This document shows, piece by piece, positions 1 through 8,733 of a stretch of 64,000 nt of DNA (position 1 is the stretch's first letter; each line of letters begins with the position of its first letter). Position numbers and translations under genes: made by a program. The DNA comes from DASQPR01 sp963836785 (GTDB lineage: Bacteria; Actinomycetota; Actinomycetes; Mycobacteriales; Micromonosporaceae): positions 310,001-374,000 of the forward strand of contig CAWIKW010000025.1 of NCBI GenBank assembly GCA_963836785.1, in the 5' to 3' direction. Below the pieces are notes generated by a model. It worked only from the letters and a program-made list of their open reading frames with translations, was not told the DNA's origin and searched no databases.

Positions 1-1917
1 GAGTATTCGTTTCGCTCCACACAACCGACGATCGACGAAGCCAAGCGCGCAGTCGCCGCGATAGCCGGCGTGAACGCGGCGCTGGAGATCAGCCGGACGC
101 AGCCGGAGCCGAGTGATCCGTCGCTGGCCTATTCGACGTCGGACCTGCGGGATTTCCTCCCCCGGGCTGACCTCGCCGGCGATGTGATGCGACCGGCCAT
201 CGCACCGATCACCGGTGTCGGCGTGGGCGTCGGGCTCGCCGTGGTCGCCGCCGCAGGCGTCTTCTGGGTGCTGCGGCGTCGCAAGGAACTCACCGTGCTG
301 TCCGCCCACGGGATGAGCGCCCGATCGCTCGGCGTCAAGGCCGCCATCGAGGCGCTGCCCGCCCTCATCATCGGCGCCACCGCGGGGTGGGCGCTCGCGG
401 TCTGGCTGGTACGGACGGCAGGCCCGTCGTCGATCGTCTCGTCCTACTCGCTACGCGAATCCGTCGAAGCTGTCATCGCGACGTTTGTGGGCGCGGTGAT
501 CGTCGTCGGCATCGTCGCGGCGATCCGATCGCGGTCGCTGGCCGATGAACGGGCCACTCGCCGGCTGCCGCGTTTGGGGCGCTTGCCGTGGGAACTGCTG
601 CTCATCGCGGCAGCGCCAATCGTGTGGCAACGCCTCGGCGGTTCGGTGGTCACCAATGGCAACGCCAACGGTGCCACCGCCGGCCTCGTCGTACACGTTC
701 CGGAGCGGCTGCTCGTCGTGCCGATCCTCGCGATCGTGGGACTGTTCGTGTTCGCCGGCCGGTTATGGATGCTCGCGTTGCGTCGCCGACGACAGGGGCG
801 GGGTCGGTCGATACCGCGATTCCTCGCTGGCCGGCGCGTCGTGCGCGAAGCCGCGGTGGCTGTCGTTCTCGCCGTCGCCGCCGCCCTGCCGGTATCGCTG
901 GCCGTCTACGGTGCCGCGATCACGAATTCGGTGCAGACGACGCTGACCGCCAAAACAGAACTGTTCGCCGGCTCCGATGTCGTACTCACGCTGCAGAAAC
1001 CGGCGCCGATCCCGGCCGTGTTCGCCGGCCACGCGACGATCGTCGAGCGGTTGAACGGCGTACAGGTCAACGGATTGTCCACCGACCTGCTCGGCATCGA
1101 TCCGGCCACATTCACCCAGGGCGCGTACTGGAACAGCCAGATCACCGGCGAGTCGCTCGCCAACATCATCGAGCCCCTCACCGAATCCGGCAACCTCGCT
1201 TCGCCAACCGCGATCGTCGCCGGATCGACCCACACCGGTCCGACCCAGATCGACACCGACACCGGCGCATCCGTGCAGGTCGACGTCCAGTCGATCGCGA
1301 CGTTGCCGGCCCAGCATTCGAGCTTTCACACCGCCCTCGTCAACCGGGACCTGATCGCGAAGGCGCCGGCCGCGCTCTATCAGCTATGGATCCGGGGCGA
1401 CGTAACCACGATCCTCAACGCGGTGCCCGCGACCGGGTTGCGGACGAGGTACGTCCAGACCGCCGACGAAGCGACCGTCAATTCCGTGTACGAACCACTG
1501 ACGTTCACGTTCGAATACCTCACCGCGTTGTCGTTGCTGTGCGGTGTCATCGCGCTCGTCGGGCTGCTGCTCTATCTCGAGTCGCGATCGCCGGGCCATA
1601 GCCGGGCCTTCGTGATGCTTCGCCGCATGGGCATGCGCACCGGCAGCCATTGGCGCGCTGTCCTGTGGGAGTTGGGAACACCTTTGGCCATCGGGCTCGT
1701 CAGCGGCCTCGCTGCCTCGTCGATCGCGGCCTACGGACTGAGGCACAACTTCGACGTGGACCCGTCACTGCCGCCGGGCGGCCTGCTCACCCTTCCGGTA
1801 GCCGCGATGATCGGCATCGCGGTAGCGGTAATCGTGGTGACGTTCGCCGCCTCCGGCTATGCCCAACTCCGGGTCGTACGCACGAATCCGTCCGAGATCT
1901 TGCGCGACGCGGGCTGA
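1..1917 (+). CDS. FtsX-like ABC transporter permease, 5' end outside window
   Basis: This is the C-terminal 638 residues of a large membrane protein. The frame is open through base 1, so the true start lies upstream. The visible part has a cluster of hydrophobic segments near the N-terminal side, a long extracytoplasmic segment (about residues 325-510), then a C-terminal group of transmembrane helices. That is the FtsX/MacB permease arrangement, probably the second half of a protein with two FtsX domains. Such permeases work with an ATP-binding subunit and usually move or release lipids or cell-envelope molecules rather than small solutes. The ATPase gene is not in the window. The substrate cannot be told. 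The gene ends in NPSEILRDAG, typical of the cytoplasmic tail of this family. Confidence 0.8.
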   Translation, partial: EYSFRSTQPTIDEAKRAVAAIAGVNAALEISRTQPEPSDPSLAYSTSDLRDFLPRADLAGDVMRPAIAPITGVGVGVGLAVVAAAGVFWVLRRRKELTVLSAHGMSARSLGVKAAIEALPALIIGATAGWALAVWLVRTAGPSSIVSSYSLRESVEAVIATFVGAVIVVGIVAAIRSRSLADERATRRLPRLGRLPWELLLIAAAPIVWQRLGGSVVTNGNANGATAGLVVHVPERLLVVPILAIVGLFVFAGRLWMLALRRRRQGRGRSIPRFLAGRRVVREAAVAVVLAVAAALPVSLAVYGAAITNSVQTTLTAKTELFAGSDVVLTLQKPAPIPAVFAGHATIVERLNGVQVNGLSTDLLGIDPATFTQGAYWNSQITGESLANIIEPLTESGNLASPTAIVAGSTHTGPTQIDTDTGASVQVDVQSIATLPAQHSSFHTALVNRDLIAKAPAALYQLWIRGDVTTILNAVPATGLRTRYVQTADEATVNSVYEPLTFTFEYLTALSLLCGVIALVGLLLYLESRSPGHSRAFVMLRRMGMRTGSHWRAVLWELGTPLAIGLVSGLAASSIAAYGLRHNFDVDPSLPPGGLLTLPVAAMIGIAVAVIVVTFAASGYAQLRVVRTNPSEILRDAG

Positions 1918-1934
1918 CACGACACCGCGACCCC

Positions 1935-1982
1935 TCGACCACCGCGCCGCTCGACCACCGCGACCTTCGACCACCGCGCGGT
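1935..1982. repeat. Three tandem repeats, 16-bp period
   Basis: The 12-base core TCGACCACCGCG occurs at 1935, 1951 and 1967, exactly 16 bases apart, with variable 4-base spacers. It lies in the 96-base gap between the converging ends of the permease gene and the lipoprotein gene. The function is unknown. Confidence 0.8.
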
Positions 1983-2013
1983 TCGCGTCGGCCGCGCGTG
2001 GCGTCCGTGCCGA

Positions 2014-2748
2014 TCAGCGGTAACCGGTTGCCGCCAACGGAGCGGATGTTCCGGGCTGCGGGCCGCTGACGAACATAGCGAGGATCGGCCCGGCGTGCGT
2101 CAACGTCGTCGGCTCGACCGGCGACTCGACACAGTTCGCGCTCGGCGAGACGGCCGCCGGACTGTCCGGGAACAGGTTCGTGGCCGTCTCGTGCTCGTTC
2201 GGGGCCAGCAAGGTGAAGTAGACCTCGGCCGTGCCGGTGTCCGTCGCCGTACCCTGCACGCCGGCGAAGTAGGACACTCCGCCGATGATCTTGTACGCGA
2301 ACGCGTCGAACAGCCACCGATCCGACTCCGGGTACGGCCACGGGCGTACGGTGCCGAGCGGAGCCGTGTCGCCGGGCGGCGTACAACCCACGAAGTACAC
2401 CGTCCAGCCGGAACCGCGCAGCGTCTCGATCGATTTCGCCGTGATCGTACGGGCTTCGGTCTTAGTCGACGCGGCGACCGTCGCGCCGGCCGGAGCCGGG
2501 TCGGTCGACCCCAACGTGCCGACAATCCGGCCGTAGACCTTGCCGCGATGCGGCGGGAGCGTCGACGAGATAAGGAATCCAGCGTTGGCAGCCGGCTTTC
2601 CGGTGGCGCTCGCGACGATCTTCTCGCGCTGCAGCACCGCCAACCGCTGCCGGTCGACATCGGTCACCGCGCCAGGCGCCGGGCAGCCGGCGAGCGCGGG
2701 CAGGCACGCGGCGATCAGCGGCAGCACGAGCCAACGACGGCCGTTCAT
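2014..2748 (-). CDS. Putative lipoprotein, third gene of WXG/peptidase operon
   Basis: A 244-aa protein with an N-terminal signal peptide ending in a lipobox (LAGC, Cys22), so it is predicted to be anchored on the outer face of the membrane. The rest has no family I recognise. The start at 2748 is chosen because it overlaps the stop of the upstream peptidase gene in an ATGA junction, indicating translational coupling. A longer frame reaching further upstream lies inside that gene and lacks a signal peptide. Its place directly behind a secreted-type peptidase suggests a partner, substrate or immunity role, but this is inference only. Confidence 0.75.
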   Translation of the reverse strand: MNGRRWLVLPLIAACLPALAGCPAPGAVTDVDRQRLAVLQREKIVASATGKPAANAGFLISSTLPPHRGKVYGRIVGTLGSTDPAPAGATVAASTKTEARTITAKSIETLRGSGWTVYFVGCTPPGDTAPLGTVRPWPYPESDRWLFDAFAYKIIGGVSYFAGVQGTATDTGTAEVYFTLLAPNEHETATNLFPDSPAAVSPSANCVESPVEPTTLTHAGPILAMFVSGPQPGTSAPLAATGYR

Positions 2749-4265
2749 TTCGGCGTGATCACTCCCTGGACGTGCTGGTAGCCCAGCTCGGACACATTGC
2801 CATTGAGGAAGTCGGCCTCGCTGATCCGCTCGATCGACCCGGACGGGTCGTAGAACGTCAGCATTCCGTTGTCGTGGCCGATGAGCAGCACGTAGTGGCG
2901 AGGAATGCTGTTGCCGATCAACACCGGCACCGGGTATCCGGCATCGACCGCCGACACCGCATTCGTGAGCGCGGGTCCCACGCTGCTCGCATCCGTATCG
3001 TCGACGATGTGCCAGTCGTACGTCGTGCCGATCTCGCCGCGATGGTCGTTGAGGACATCGGTGACGCCCCACGGAGTCGTGCCCAGGGCCTGCGGCCAGA
3101 TTGTGTTCGTCTCGTCGTGCACCCGCTGCTCCTCGATCCTCAGCATGTCGGTCAGTGAGCCCCGCGGATTGGCCGACAACGAGAGTGCGTAAACGGGGTC
3201 GTTGATGGCCCGCGCGAGAATGATCGACATCGAGCCACACGTCGTTTCGTTCTGCTGACTGATGTCCTGGAAATCCAGCACGGCCGGCCCGACGGCATCC
3301 GCGTTGATGAGGTTCAGATGGGTTCGCATCCAGTCGTCGGTGTGCTGGTGGATGACGTGATCGAACGCGGATACCTCGGCGACCGAGTGGCCGGCGATCA
3401 GCGCCTTGAGAACGTACGCTCGCTCGACGTCGGAGTGGGCATTGGCCAGCAACGCATCCACTGCGGCCCGATCGGCCGGCGCGAGCGAGGCAAGTGCGAT
3501 GCCGACCCGGGTGAGCTGTGCGGTGGACAGGATTCCGTCGTCGGTCGCGACGCCGTACGGATCGAGCGCGGTGTTGGCCAACCGTACGGACGTGAAGCTG
3601 TCCAGCCCGCCATCGGCCGCGGCCTGTGCACGCGCCTTTCCGGCCGCGTCGGCGAACGCATGCTCGAGCGTCTCAACCGCACCGGCCCAGCGCGCATAGA
3701 CCCGCGACGCGCCGGCGAGGCCCGACACCATGTTCTCGATCGCGTCGACCAGACCGCCGCCGTGGGTCCACGGCAGCAACTCGTCGACGATCGACTGCGC
3801 GAGCCCCAACGTGATCTCGTGCCAACCCTTGTGAAACTGCCGCTGACTCGCGGCCAGGTCGTCGCGGAGACCGGGCAGAGCTTGTGCGTAACTCTCGATG
3901 TGGGCGGCGGCATCGGTCATCACCGCCCGTCCGTCGGCGAGGAGTTGTTCGGTGGCGGTCAGGGCTGCGACGGCGTCGGTGGCGGCGACACCGGTCCAAA
4001 CCCCCGGGACGGCGACATTGATTGATATCAGTTCGGCGTACACGGTCGCGAGATTCGACGACATGGTGTCGAAAGCGGCCGCATAGGCCTGAATTTCACC
4101 GATGTTGCCGTCAATGTGGCCGTCGATCAGGTCGTACACAGACGCGATGGCGTCGGCGACCTCGAACGCCGCCGTCATCGGGTTCGCGAGTCTCGCGAGA
4201 TCCTCGGCCGCGTTGGCGAGCCGATGCGCAATCGTAGTGAGCTGCAGGTAGTCGGCGGACGTCAC
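2745..4265 (-). CDS. WXG-type protein with C-terminal C39/papain-like peptidase domain
   Basis: A 506-aa protein with no signal peptide. The N-terminal half is helical and rich in Ala and Leu, with a W-T-G motif at residues 90-92 like WXG100/ESX substrates. From about residue 330 a cysteine-peptidase-like fold appears: QQNETTCG places Gln337/338 and Cys343, PRHYVLLIGH gives His457 and FYDPSG gives Asp473, in the order expected for a C39-like (papain-fold) catalytic site. The GTG start at 4265 lies 7 bases after the stop of the small upstream gene; the frame continues upstream but only within that gene. Likely exported by a type VII-like route and acting as a protease or peptide hydrolase outside the cell. 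The domain assignment is by motif only, and the domain could be inactive. Confidence 0.7.
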   Translation of the reverse strand: MTSADYLQLTTIAHRLANAAEDLARLANPMTAAFEVADAIASVYDLIDGHIDGNIGEIQAYAAAFDTMSSNLATVYAELISINVAVPGVWTGVAATDAVAALTATEQLLADGRAVMTDAAAHIESYAQALPGLRDDLAASQRQFHKGWHEITLGLAQSIVDELLPWTHGGGLVDAIENMVSGLAGASRVYARWAGAVETLEHAFADAAGKARAQAAADGGLDSFTSVRLANTALDPYGVATDDGILSTAQLTRVGIALASLAPADRAAVDALLANAHSDVERAYVLKALIAGHSVAEVSAFDHVIHQHTDDWMRTHLNLINADAVGPAVLDFQDISQQNETTCGSMSIILARAINDPVYALSLSANPRGSLTDMLRIEEQRVHDETNTIWPQALGTTPWGVTDVLNDHRGEIGTTYDWHIVDDTDASSVGPALTNAVSAVDAGYPVPVLIGNSIPRHYVLLIGHDNGMLTFYDPSGSIERISEADFLNGNVSELGYQHVQGVITPK

Positions 4266-4272
4266 AGTCGCC

Positions 4273-4584
4273 TCACACCGCGCGCGGTTCGCCGGCGCCC
4301 AGTCGAGCGGCCGCGGCGGAATCCGCGCTCTGATAATTGTCGGCGGACTGACGCATCGCCGTGCACCAACGCGACAGCACGTCGACGTACACGTCGAACT
4401 CGGCCCGCCATGCGACGCGTACCGCCTCGAGCCCGTTGGTGAGTTCGGTGACCGCGAACGCCGCGGGGTCCCGAGCCTCGGCAGTCGACCACGCGACCGC
4501 ATCACTGGCCAGGTCGTCAGCTAGATCGCAAATGGTCGAGCCGGCCTGCGCCACCGCCGACACGTCGGAGCCGTATCCCCGCAC
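4273..4584 (-). CDS. Small WXG100-like protein, first gene of operon
   Basis: A 103-aa helical protein of the size of WXG100/ESAT-6-like partners, with one central Trp-containing segment (RVAWRAEFDVYVDVL) but no exact W-x-G motif. The GTG start has a good ribosome binding site (GAGGGG, 7-8 bases upstream). It heads a three-gene minus-strand operon with the peptidase-like protein and a lipoprotein. By analogy with other loci it may pair with the large protein as a co-secreted heterodimer. That role is inferred from size and position. Its family is not firmly recognised. Confidence 0.65.
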   Translation of the reverse strand: MRGYGSDVSAVAQAGSTICDLADDLASDAVAWSTAEARDPAAFAVTELTNGLEAVRVAWRAEFDVYVDVLSRWCTAMRQSADNYQSADSAAAARLGAGEPRAV

Positions 4585-5084
4585 CGCAACCCCTCAGGTC
4601 GATTGTCATCGATCCTGCCATTGCCGTGCGCGTCGTGGGGGGCCCGCTCTTTCACGAGTACGGACGACCTCCACGCTCCGTCCGCCAGCCACCCGCTGGG
4701 AGCCGGACGCGCGACGGCGCGCCTCGCTCGGGACGAGGCGCGCCGTCGCCGGGGGGACGGTAGGGCCGTGGTTTCCATCTCATTAAATCACACTATTCAC
4801 GTTTGAACCACCGCTAACAGATAGTTTTCGGTCGATCATGGACGGTTGCCAGGACTCTGCGTGTGTCCACGATGGACGATCGGCACACGTGTCACCGTTC
4901 CGTGTGGTGTCCATGACGTCGCCGCGACCGTAGGGCTCACGGTGTTGAAAGCGCGCTCGCCGTATGAATATGCTGTCCGCCGGCCGACGCATCGATCCAC
5001 ATTGACCGATCCACGTGGTTGGTGGCGAGCGACGCGGGCCACCGCAACGACTCGTCGCAGCACCGGGCTCCACGGGGAGGTCAC
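4585..5084. other. Intergenic region between divergent units, with hairpin
   Basis: A 500-base gap between the WXG operon (minus) and a broken lipoprotein gene (plus). It holds a perfect 16-bp inverted repeat (listed separately) and a markedly AT-richer stretch at about 4768-4835, the likely promoter area. No convincing coding frame was seen. Confidence 0.6.
4711..4749. repeat. Perfect 16-bp inverted repeat with 7-base loop
   Basis: The arm GCGACGGCGCGCCTCG (4711-4726) is followed by CTCGGGA and then by its exact reverse complement (4734-4749). It would form a very stable hairpin in RNA from either strand. There is no T-tract, and no gene on either strand ends just before it, so a terminator role is uncertain. 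It lies in the leader region of the WXG operon, so attenuation or a protein-binding site is also possible. Confidence 0.75.
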
Positions 5085-5692
5085 GTGAGCGAGGCAGATG
5101 CAAAGTCCAGGCGCGTTGCACGCGGCCGTCGACGGCCGCGTGCCGGTGGCATCGGACTCGCCGCTCTGGCTGTACTGACCGGGCTCGTGGCTTGCACGCA
5201 GTCGGCCGACTCGTCGAAGCCGGTAGCTGTGGGTGCCGCACCATCGGCCGCGAGTTCGTCGGCCAGTCCCGCCGCGGACGCCGCCGGCAAGGCCGCGGTG
5301 GACGCATATGACGCCGCGCTGAGGTACGAGGTCGGCGCGTACGCCAAGATGAACCCGACCGCGGCGAGCCTGAAGAAATATCTCGGCGAGCCGGATCTGA
5401 CCGGGACAGCGTGTCATCGTGACCGGTTACTTCCGGTCGCAGGGTGATCGTCTACAAGGGCAAGCCGAGTTGGCGGCGACGCCGACAAACGTCGACCTGA
5501 TCGCCAACCCGCCGACCGTGACGCTGTCCGATCTGCTTCACCACGAACGGTTGGGGACCGGTCTACAAGTCGAGTGGAAAGCCGTACAGCACCTCCAAAG
5601 ATCCTACGCACCAGCTGGAGATCGCGAGCGTCACACAGGTGGACGGCAAGTGGTTACTGACGCAGGAGCAGGTGCAGGGCAAGCCATGCTGA
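5085..5692 (+). pseudogene. Frameshifted lipoprotein gene
   Basis: Starts with GTG at 5085 after GGGGAGG. The first frame gives an Arg-rich n-region, a hydrophobic stretch and a lipobox (LVAC), a Ser/Ala-rich linker and a conserved-looking domain (AYAKMNPTAASLKKYLG). Near 5405 the coding signal moves to a second frame (VIVTGYFRSQG), then shows VYKGKPS and LAATPTNVDLIANPP in further frames. From about 5540 it continues as CFTTNGWGPVYKSSGKPY and ends HQLEIASVTQVDGKWLL...GKPC before the stop at 5690-5692. At least three to four indels are needed to join these pieces into one secreted lipoprotein of about 200 aa. The peptide segments look intact, so either the gene broke very recently or the sequence has indel errors. 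No specific function is recognised. Confidence 0.75.
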
Positions 5693-5937
5693 CGCGCCCG
5701 GGTCCTGAGTGGAGCGTTTGTCCACAGACTTCCGAGTCGGTGTTGAGACGGCTAGGGCGATCCGAATATGATGCCGTGGGCTGACACATCGATCGCCAGT
5801 GATTCGCGTGCTCGGCCCGGCCGGGCACTTCGGGCGGACGGACGAGACGCATGGTCCAGTGCGGGAAGGCCACCCATGGATTTGTCGCGCGCGCCATCGC
5901 CGCTGGGCATCGTTGCCTCCGTCTCCGGGTCGAAATC

Positions 5938-6885
5938 ATGGTGAAGCGTCTTGTCGCTACGGCCGCAGCGCTCCTGACCGGATTGATCGGAGTCGTGGCG
6001 GCCTCAGCTCCGGCCTACGCGGACGGCAGCGGCAGCTGCCAGGGCGCGCATTGCTGGGTCGTCGTCACGGGCCCGTCCGTCCCGGGCACCCAAGGCACGA
6101 GCGATGGTGGAGGCGGCGGCGGTCCGGCACCCGAGTGCTTCGTCATGTACGACACCACAAAGATCGTCTTTCCCTGCTGGAGTGACGAGTACGGCGCGTA
6201 CTCGAACTCGCACGGGTGCTACTACAAGCTCACCACCCCGCAGCCCAACCCGCATGACCCCGTCTGGCAGGGCCACACCCCGGCGGAGGGCCGGATCTAC
6301 GACGTGTCGTGCATCGCGGCCGGCGGAGCGATCTTCCACATCACGCCACCCACGCAAACGTTCCTGACGGGAGTGCCGCCGGACGCTACCGCCACGGGCC
6401 CGACACCGGCCGAGGTCGCCAGCGAGGCGTTGGCCGATCTCACGGTAGGCGGACCGGAAATCGGCACCGCACCGCTGACGACCGGCCGTGGCCTGGTCGG
6501 TCTTCCGGTCTGGCTCTGGACCGATCGCATCGGTCCACATCCGTTGACGTGGGGACCGATCCTGGTGCCCAAGACCGACGGCCGCATCACGGTGAATGTC
6601 GAAGCCAATGCTCAATACATCGTCTGGGACATGGGCGACGGGCACTCGGTCACGTGCAACAACCCGGGCACCTCGTTCGACGGCCATGGCACGACATCGC
6701 CGACCTGCGGATATCGCTACCTGGCACCGTCGCGCAACCAGCCCGGTGGCGTCTACACCGTCACCGCCACCACACACTGGCTCGTCACCTGGACCGCCAA
6801 CACCGGCGACGGCGGCACGCTCACCACCGACGTGTCGAGCACCACCACGATCACCATCGATGAACTCGAGGTTGTCACGTCGTGA
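5938..6885 (+). CDS. Secreted PKD-like domain protein (first tandem copy)
   Basis: A 315-aa protein with a clear signal peptide (MVKRLVATAAALLTGL... ending near ASAPAYA). The mature part starts with a Cys-containing segment (GSCQGAHCWVVVTGPSVP), a Gly-rich linker, then a C-terminal beta-rich domain with WDMGDG, CNNPGTSFD and SPTCGYRY motifs. This fits a family common in Streptomyces and relatives that is often mislabelled ATP/GTP-binding protein. WDMGDG resembles the PKD-fold W-x-F/M-G-D-G signature. The start at 5938 is chosen because it begins the signal peptide; the frame extends further upstream without coding character. It is paired with a diverged copy directly downstream. In actinomycetes such proteins often sit with secretion or pilus-assembly genes, but none are nearby here. 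Confidence 0.8.
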   Translation: MVKRLVATAAALLTGLIGVVAASAPAYADGSGSCQGAHCWVVVTGPSVPGTQGTSDGGGGGGPAPECFVMYDTTKIVFPCWSDEYGAYSNSHGCYYKLTTPQPNPHDPVWQGHTPAEGRIYDVSCIAAGGAIFHITPPTQTFLTGVPPDATATGPTPAEVASEALADLTVGGPEIGTAPLTTGRGLVGLPVWLWTDRIGPHPLTWGPILVPKTDGRITVNVEANAQYIVWDMGDGHSVTCNNPGTSFDGHGTTSPTCGYRYLAPSRNQPGGVYTVTATTHWLVTWTANTGDGGTLTTDVSSTTTITIDELEVVTS

Positions 6886-6986
6886 TCGGTCGCCCGGGCC
6901 GGGCAGAGGGACGGCAATTCGTGCACCCGGATCACGTACCAGTGCTGCATTTGCCATCGGCGCACCGTGACCGCGCGGACGAAGCT

Positions 6987-7937
6987 GTGTTGAGGCGCAT
7001 CCTCGCGATCGGCCGCGGTAGCTGTCACCATCTTTGCTGCGTCGGTCATGGCCGCGGATCCGGCCACCGCCGCACCGGCACCGGCAGCGGATGTTCTGGT
7101 ACGAAATGCTGGGTCGTGGTGACTGGACCATCAGTGCCGGGCACGCAGGGCGGCGGCAGTGGTGACGGCGGAGGCGGCTCATCCGGCCCGCAGGTGTGCT
7201 ACTTCATGGTCGGCCAAACGAAGATCATCGTCACGTGCTTCCTCGGTCCGGTCGGCTCTTACGACCAGGCCGACGGGTGCTACTACCGTCAGGCGCTTCC
7301 CCAACCGCCGACCAGCGATCCGGTGTGGGAAGGCCACACCCCGGCCGACGGGGCGATCTACGAGCATTCGTGCCTGACCGCGTTCGGCGGCACGAACCCC
7401 GTCTACCGGGGCCAGATCTTCCTCGCCAATCCCCCGCCGGTCGCCGGGGCGGGACCGACGCCCGCGCAAGTGGCCGCGGAAGCATTGGCCGACCTGACCG
7501 TCGGCGCACCCGAGATCGGCACGGCGCCGCAGACCACCGGCCATGGACTCGTCGGCCTGCCGGTGTGGCTCTGGACCGATCGGAACGCGAATACCTGGGG
7601 GCCGATTCCGGTGTCCAAGACCGATGGCGGGATCACGGTCAACGTCGAGGCCGATGCTCAGTACATCGTCTGGGACATGGGCGACGGGCACACCGTACGC
7701 TGCGACAACCCGGGCACGTCCTTCGACGTGACGGGCGATGCGTCGGCGTCACCCACGTGTGGCTACCGTTACCTGACGCCATCGCGCGATCTGCCCGGCG
7801 GCGCCTACACGGTGACCGCGACGACTCACTGGCAGGTGATCTGGACGGCCAACACCGGCGACGGCGGCACGCTGTCCACCGACGTGCCGAGCACCACCAC
7901 GATCACCATCGACGAACTCGAGGTGGTCACGTCCTGA
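6987..7937 (+). CDS. Secreted PKD-like domain protein (second tandem copy), signal peptide region frameshifted
   Basis: The mature part (from about 7090) is closely similar to the preceding protein: CWVVVTGPSVPGTQG, the PxWxWTDR segment, WDMGDGHTV and the ending TITIDELEVVTS are shared, so the two arose by tandem duplication. The N-terminus is abnormal. In the main frame, GTG 6987 gives VLRRILAIG followed by Cys/His/Arg-rich nonsense, while the next frame (about 7015-7080) encodes a good signal peptide core, AVAVTIFAASVMAAD. A +1 shift and a compensating shift flank this stretch, so as written the product would lack an export signal. The frame remains open up to 6882, overlapping the upstream gene's stop, giving an alternative coupled start. 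It may be a sequencing artefact or early decay. Confidence 0.65.
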   Translation: MLRRILAIGRGSCHHLCCVGHGRGSGHRRTGTGSGCSGTKCWVVVTGPSVPGTQGGGSGDGGGGSSGPQVCYFMVGQTKIIVTCFLGPVGSYDQADGCYYRQALPQPPTSDPVWEGHTPADGAIYEHSCLTAFGGTNPVYRGQIFLANPPPVAGAGPTPAQVAAEALADLTVGAPEIGTAPQTTGHGLVGLPVWLWTDRNANTWGPIPVSKTDGGITVNVEADAQYIVWDMGDGHTVRCDNPGTSFDVTGDASASPTCGYRYLTPSRDLPGGAYTVTATTHWQVIWTANTGDGGTLSTDVPSTTTITIDELEVVTS

Positions 7938-8022
7938 GTCGTTCCGGCCGGTGATCGTCTCCGTACGCGGCGGGTAACGGCAACGGATCGGTGCCGCGGC
8001 GCTGATAGAGTGCTGATCATCC

Positions 8023-8097
8023 GGGCCGCTAGCTCAATGGCAGAGCTGCGGACTTTTAATCCGTAGGTTCAGGGTTCGAGTCCCTGGCGGCCCACCA
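8023..8097 (+). tRNA. tRNA-Lys (TTT)
   Basis: Acceptor arms GGGCCGC/GCGGCCC pair fully; the anticodon loop CTTTTAA gives anticodon TTT; the T-arm contains GGTTCGAGTCC; CCA is encoded at 8095-8097. All standard stems are present. Confidence 0.97.
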
Positions 8098-8188
8098 AAC
8101 CCCAGCTCAGGACGCCAAGACGGCGACGCAACAAGATCGAATCGCCGCCCCACAGCACGAAGGTTCGCATGCGCCACGAGTGCGCTGG

Positions 8189-8704
8189 TCAGCCGCTGTT
8201 CTTGGCCATCTTCTGTTGGGCGTCGGCGATGGCGCCCTTGAGGGCCTTTACATGGTGTCCTTCGGCCTCGCCGACGACTTTCTTGGTCGCGCGGGCTACG
8301 GCCGGCTCGACCTTTCCGGCCGCCGAGTGTGGGTAGGCGACGATGAGCCCGGCGCCGCCGAGCGGAATCGTCGCGCCGGCCTGTTCCTCGAGCTTGTTTT
8401 CGGTCCGGTGGTGCAGCAGTTTGCCGGCGCCGGCGCCGATCGCCGCACCGACGGCGGTCGCGGCGAGCAGTGGTGGCGCGAATAGTCCGACTGCGAACCC
8501 GACCGCGCCGAGGCCGGCGGCGCCCTCGCGGACCATGTGGTCGGTTTCCTCGACTGACAGGTTGCCTTGAAGGTCTTTGACGACGACGACCGCGCCGTGC
8601 AGGTAGCCGCCGCTGTCGAGGACCGCTTCGTAGTCATCGCTCGCGGCGTCCTTTGATAGATAGCCGCCGATGAGCACGTCGGTCGTCTCGTCATCGAATG
8701 GCAT
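8189..8704 (-). CDS. DUF1269 family protein
   Basis: A 171-aa protein with the DUF1269 layout: an N-terminal alpha/beta part (TTDVLIGGYLSKDAASDDYEAV...GAVVVVKD), a central Gly/Ala-rich glycine-zipper-like hydrophobic segment (about residues 65-95) and a C-terminal helical part rich in Lys. Family members are linked to stress or membrane-associated roles, but no reaction is established. It sits 29 bases downstream of the sulfatase gene on the same strand and is probably co-transcribed with it. Confidence 0.8.
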   Translation of the reverse strand: MPFDDETTDVLIGGYLSKDAASDDYEAVLDSGGYLHGAVVVVKDLQGNLSVEETDHMVREGAAGLGAVGFAVGLFAPPLLAATAVGAAIGAGAGKLLHHRTENKLEEQAGATIPLGGAGLIVAYPHSAAGKVEPAVARATKKVVGEAEGHHVKALKGAIADAQQKMAKNSG

Positions 8705-8733
8705 CGCGACTCCCCCTTCCAGGTGCGCGTCGC

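Noticed and set aside
588..1601. Long open frame overlapping the FtsX permease
   Set aside because: It is in another frame of a clear gene, Arg-rich and without family features; typical shadow in high-GC DNA.
2749..3240. Upstream extension of the lipoprotein frame
   Set aside because: It lies inside the peptidase gene and would remove the signal peptide and lipobox.
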